Of a stretch of 16,549 bases of DNA, positions 15,640-16,549 are shown piece after piece. Under the pieces are notes generated by a model that saw only the letters and a list, made by a program, of their open reading frames with translations, ran no database searches and was not told the origin of the DNA. Made by a program: the position numbers and the translations under genes. How positions within the stretch are numbered: position 1 is the first letter of the stretch; every line of letters starts with the position of its first letter. Origin of the DNA: MAG-120531 sp029242825 (GTDB lineage Bacteria > Bacteroidota > Bacteroidia > Flavobacteriales > Flavobacteriaceae). The stretch covers positions 1-16,549 of the forward strand of contig JAQWTF010000095.1 of assembly GCA_029242825.1 (NCBI GenBank), read 5' to 3'.

Positions 15640-15649
15640 ATTATATTTA
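15618..15649 (+). promoter_or_regulatory. Candidate promoter for the pterin dehydratase gene
   Basis: TTG at 15618-15620 and TATATTTA at 15642-15649 are separated by 21 bases, within the usual range for Bacteroidota promoters. The -7 box differs from TAnnTTTG only in its last base. The pair overlaps the end of the upstream SDR gene and lies just before the ATG at 15665, so any 5' leader would be very short. Confidence 0.3.
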
Positions 15650-15664
15650 CAAAAACAACTATTT

Positions 15665-15955
15665 ATGGAAGCACTTACAGAAGCACAGATCACAGAAAAA
15701 TTAAAGGCATTACCGCATTGGACTTATGCAGACGGCTATCTTATAAGCACTTTTCAGTTTAATGACTTTAAAGAGTGTTTCTCTGCCATGACTAGAATTG
15801 CTTTTGAATGCGAGTCTCATGGACATCATCCAGATTGGAGCAATAGATACAACAGGCTGCTCATTAAACTGATCACCCACGATGCTAAGGGGGTGACTCA
15901 AAAAGATTTTGACCTAGCTGCAAGCATTGAAGAATGTATGATCAGTAAAGGATAA
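15665..15955 (+). CDS. Pterin-4a-carbinolamine dehydratase
   Basis: A 96-residue protein of the PCD/DCoH family, which dehydrates 4a-hydroxytetrahydropterin so that the pterin cofactor of aromatic amino acid hydroxylases can be recycled; some bacterial members have other roles. The family signature is intact: Glu50, His54, His55 and Pro56 (ESHGHHP), then Trp58, His71-Asp72 and Asp81. The N-terminal LTEAQITEKLKALPHW segment is also typical. No aromatic amino acid hydroxylase is in the window. The gene is 25 bases after the SDR gene and 40 bases before the YebC-family gene, in the same direction. Confidence 0.94.
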   Translation: MEALTEAQITEKLKALPHWTYADGYLISTFQFNDFKECFSAMTRIAFECESHGHHPDWSNRYNRLLIKLITHDAKGVTQKDFDLAASIEECMISKG

Positions 15956-15961
15956 AAATAT

Positions 15962-15969
15962 TAAATTTG
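15962..15969 (+). promoter_or_regulatory. Candidate -7 box for the YebC-family gene
   Basis: TAAATTTG is an exact match to TAnnTTTG and ends 26 bases before the ATG at 15996. No TTG is seen at the usual -33 distance. It suggests that the YebC-family gene can be transcribed separately from the group upstream. Confidence 0.4.
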
Positions 15970-15995
15970 ATACTTTAAACAGAAATACATCTACT

Positions 15996-16549
15996 ATGGG
16001 AAGAGCTTTTGAATTTAGAAAAGCACGAAAAATGAAACGTTGGTCTGCCATGTCTAAGGCCTTTACCAGAATTGGTAAAGACATTGTTATGGCTGTTAAA
16101 GAAGGGGGTCCTGATCCAGATTCCAATTCCAGACTAAGGGCTGTCATTCAAAATGCCAAGTCTGTAAATATGCCTAAGGACAATGTAGAGCGTGCCATAA
16201 AAAGAGCTTCTGATAAAAGTTTGGGCGATTATAAAGAGGTTTTATTTGAGGGCTATGCACCCCACGGGATTGCTATTCTAGTGGAAACGGCCACAGACAA
16301 CAACACCAGAACAGTAGCCAATATTAGGAGTTACTTTAATAAGTGTAATGGAAATATGGGCACCTCTGGTTCCGTAGAATTTATGTTTGACCATACCTGT
16401 AATTTTAGGATTCCAGCAGAGGGAATTGATCCAGAGGAATTAGAATTAGAATTGATAGACTTTGGTGCAGAAGAGGTTTTTGTAGATGAAGAAGACGGTA
16501 TTTTAATCTATGCGCCATTTGAAAGTTTTGGTGCCATTCAAAAGGAATT
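15996..16549 (+). CDS. YebC/PmpR-family protein, partial (3' end beyond window)
   Basis: The first 184 residues are present and open at the right edge; complete members have about 235-250. The N-terminal domain with the basic MGRAFEFRKARKMKRWSAM, followed by the IGKDIVMAVKEGG and NMPKDNVERAIKRA segments, is typical. So are the domain-2 stretches YEGYAPHG-like (FEGYAPHGIAILVE) and GNMGTSGSVEFMF. The family was first described as DNA-binding regulators (PmpR). More recent work on bacterial YebC and mitochondrial TACO1 points to a role on the ribosome that eases stalling at difficult sequences. I cannot tell from sequence which role applies. A candidate -7 box precedes it. Confidence 0.94.
   Translation, partial: MGRAFEFRKARKMKRWSAMSKAFTRIGKDIVMAVKEGGPDPDSNSRLRAVIQNAKSVNMPKDNVERAIKRASDKSLGDYKEVLFEGYAPHGIAILVETATDNNTRTVANIRSYFNKCNGNMGTSGSVEFMFDHTCNFRIPAEGIDPEELELELIDFGAEEVFVDEEDGILIYAPFESFGAIQKE

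Noticed and set aside
1..16549. Mobile element, CRISPR array, tRNA, rRNA or phage-defence island
   Set aside because: No transposase or integrase motifs, direct repeats with regular spacing, tRNA-like cloverleaf or rRNA sequence were found; all large frames are conserved chromosomal families.

Overview
The window comes from a moderately AT-rich chromosome that looks like a marine or environmental member of the Bacteroidota, most likely Flavobacteriaceae. This rests on the protein sequences of GyrA, ClpC, GcvT and YebC, the weak or absent Shine-Dalgarno sequences, several matches to the Bacteroidota -7 promoter element TAnnTTTG, and short 'AQ' signal-peptide ends. I cannot name a genus. It is chromosomal housekeeping DNA: I see no transposase, integrase, phage gene, tRNA, rRNA or CRISPR array, and base and codon use look even throughout.

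Layout. Positions 1-3219 (minus strand) hold gyrA and, downstream of it, the 5' part of a gene for an exported TPR-like protein that runs off the left edge. A 255-base divergent spacer leads to clpC (plus strand, 3475-6030), which ends at a strong bidirectional hairpin terminator. Positions 6193-11081 are a complete threonine operon: a promoter-like -7 box, a small ORF very rich in Thr codons, then thrA (fused aspartokinase-homoserine dehydrogenase), thrB and thrC with 32- and 6-base gaps. Convergent to thrC, with only 5 bases between stop codons, is a minus-strand pair: a secreted M24B (Xaa-Pro-type) aminopeptidase followed 2 bases later by a secreted PqqB-like metallo-beta-lactamase-fold protein. 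From 13719 to the right edge a plus-strand group carries gcvT, an RmlD-like NAD(P)-binding protein with a changed active-site motif, a pterin-4a-carbinolamine dehydratase, and the 5' part of a YebC/PmpR-family gene.

How the genes work together. ThrA makes homoserine from aspartate (kinase and dehydrogenase steps), and ThrB and ThrC convert it to threonine. The leader ORF ahead of thrA encodes 31 residues, 10 of them Thr, including four in a row, which is the hallmark of ribosome-mediated control by Thr-tRNA supply. No ordinary intrinsic terminator lies between the leader and thrA. Instead a second 16-codon ORF fills the gap exactly, so the mechanism may differ from the E. coli thrL attenuator. 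This leader is the most interesting signal in the window. The PqqB-like/M24B secreted pair and the SDR with a replaced catalytic Lys are the next most unusual items. I found no clear sign of a wholly new defence or mobile system.
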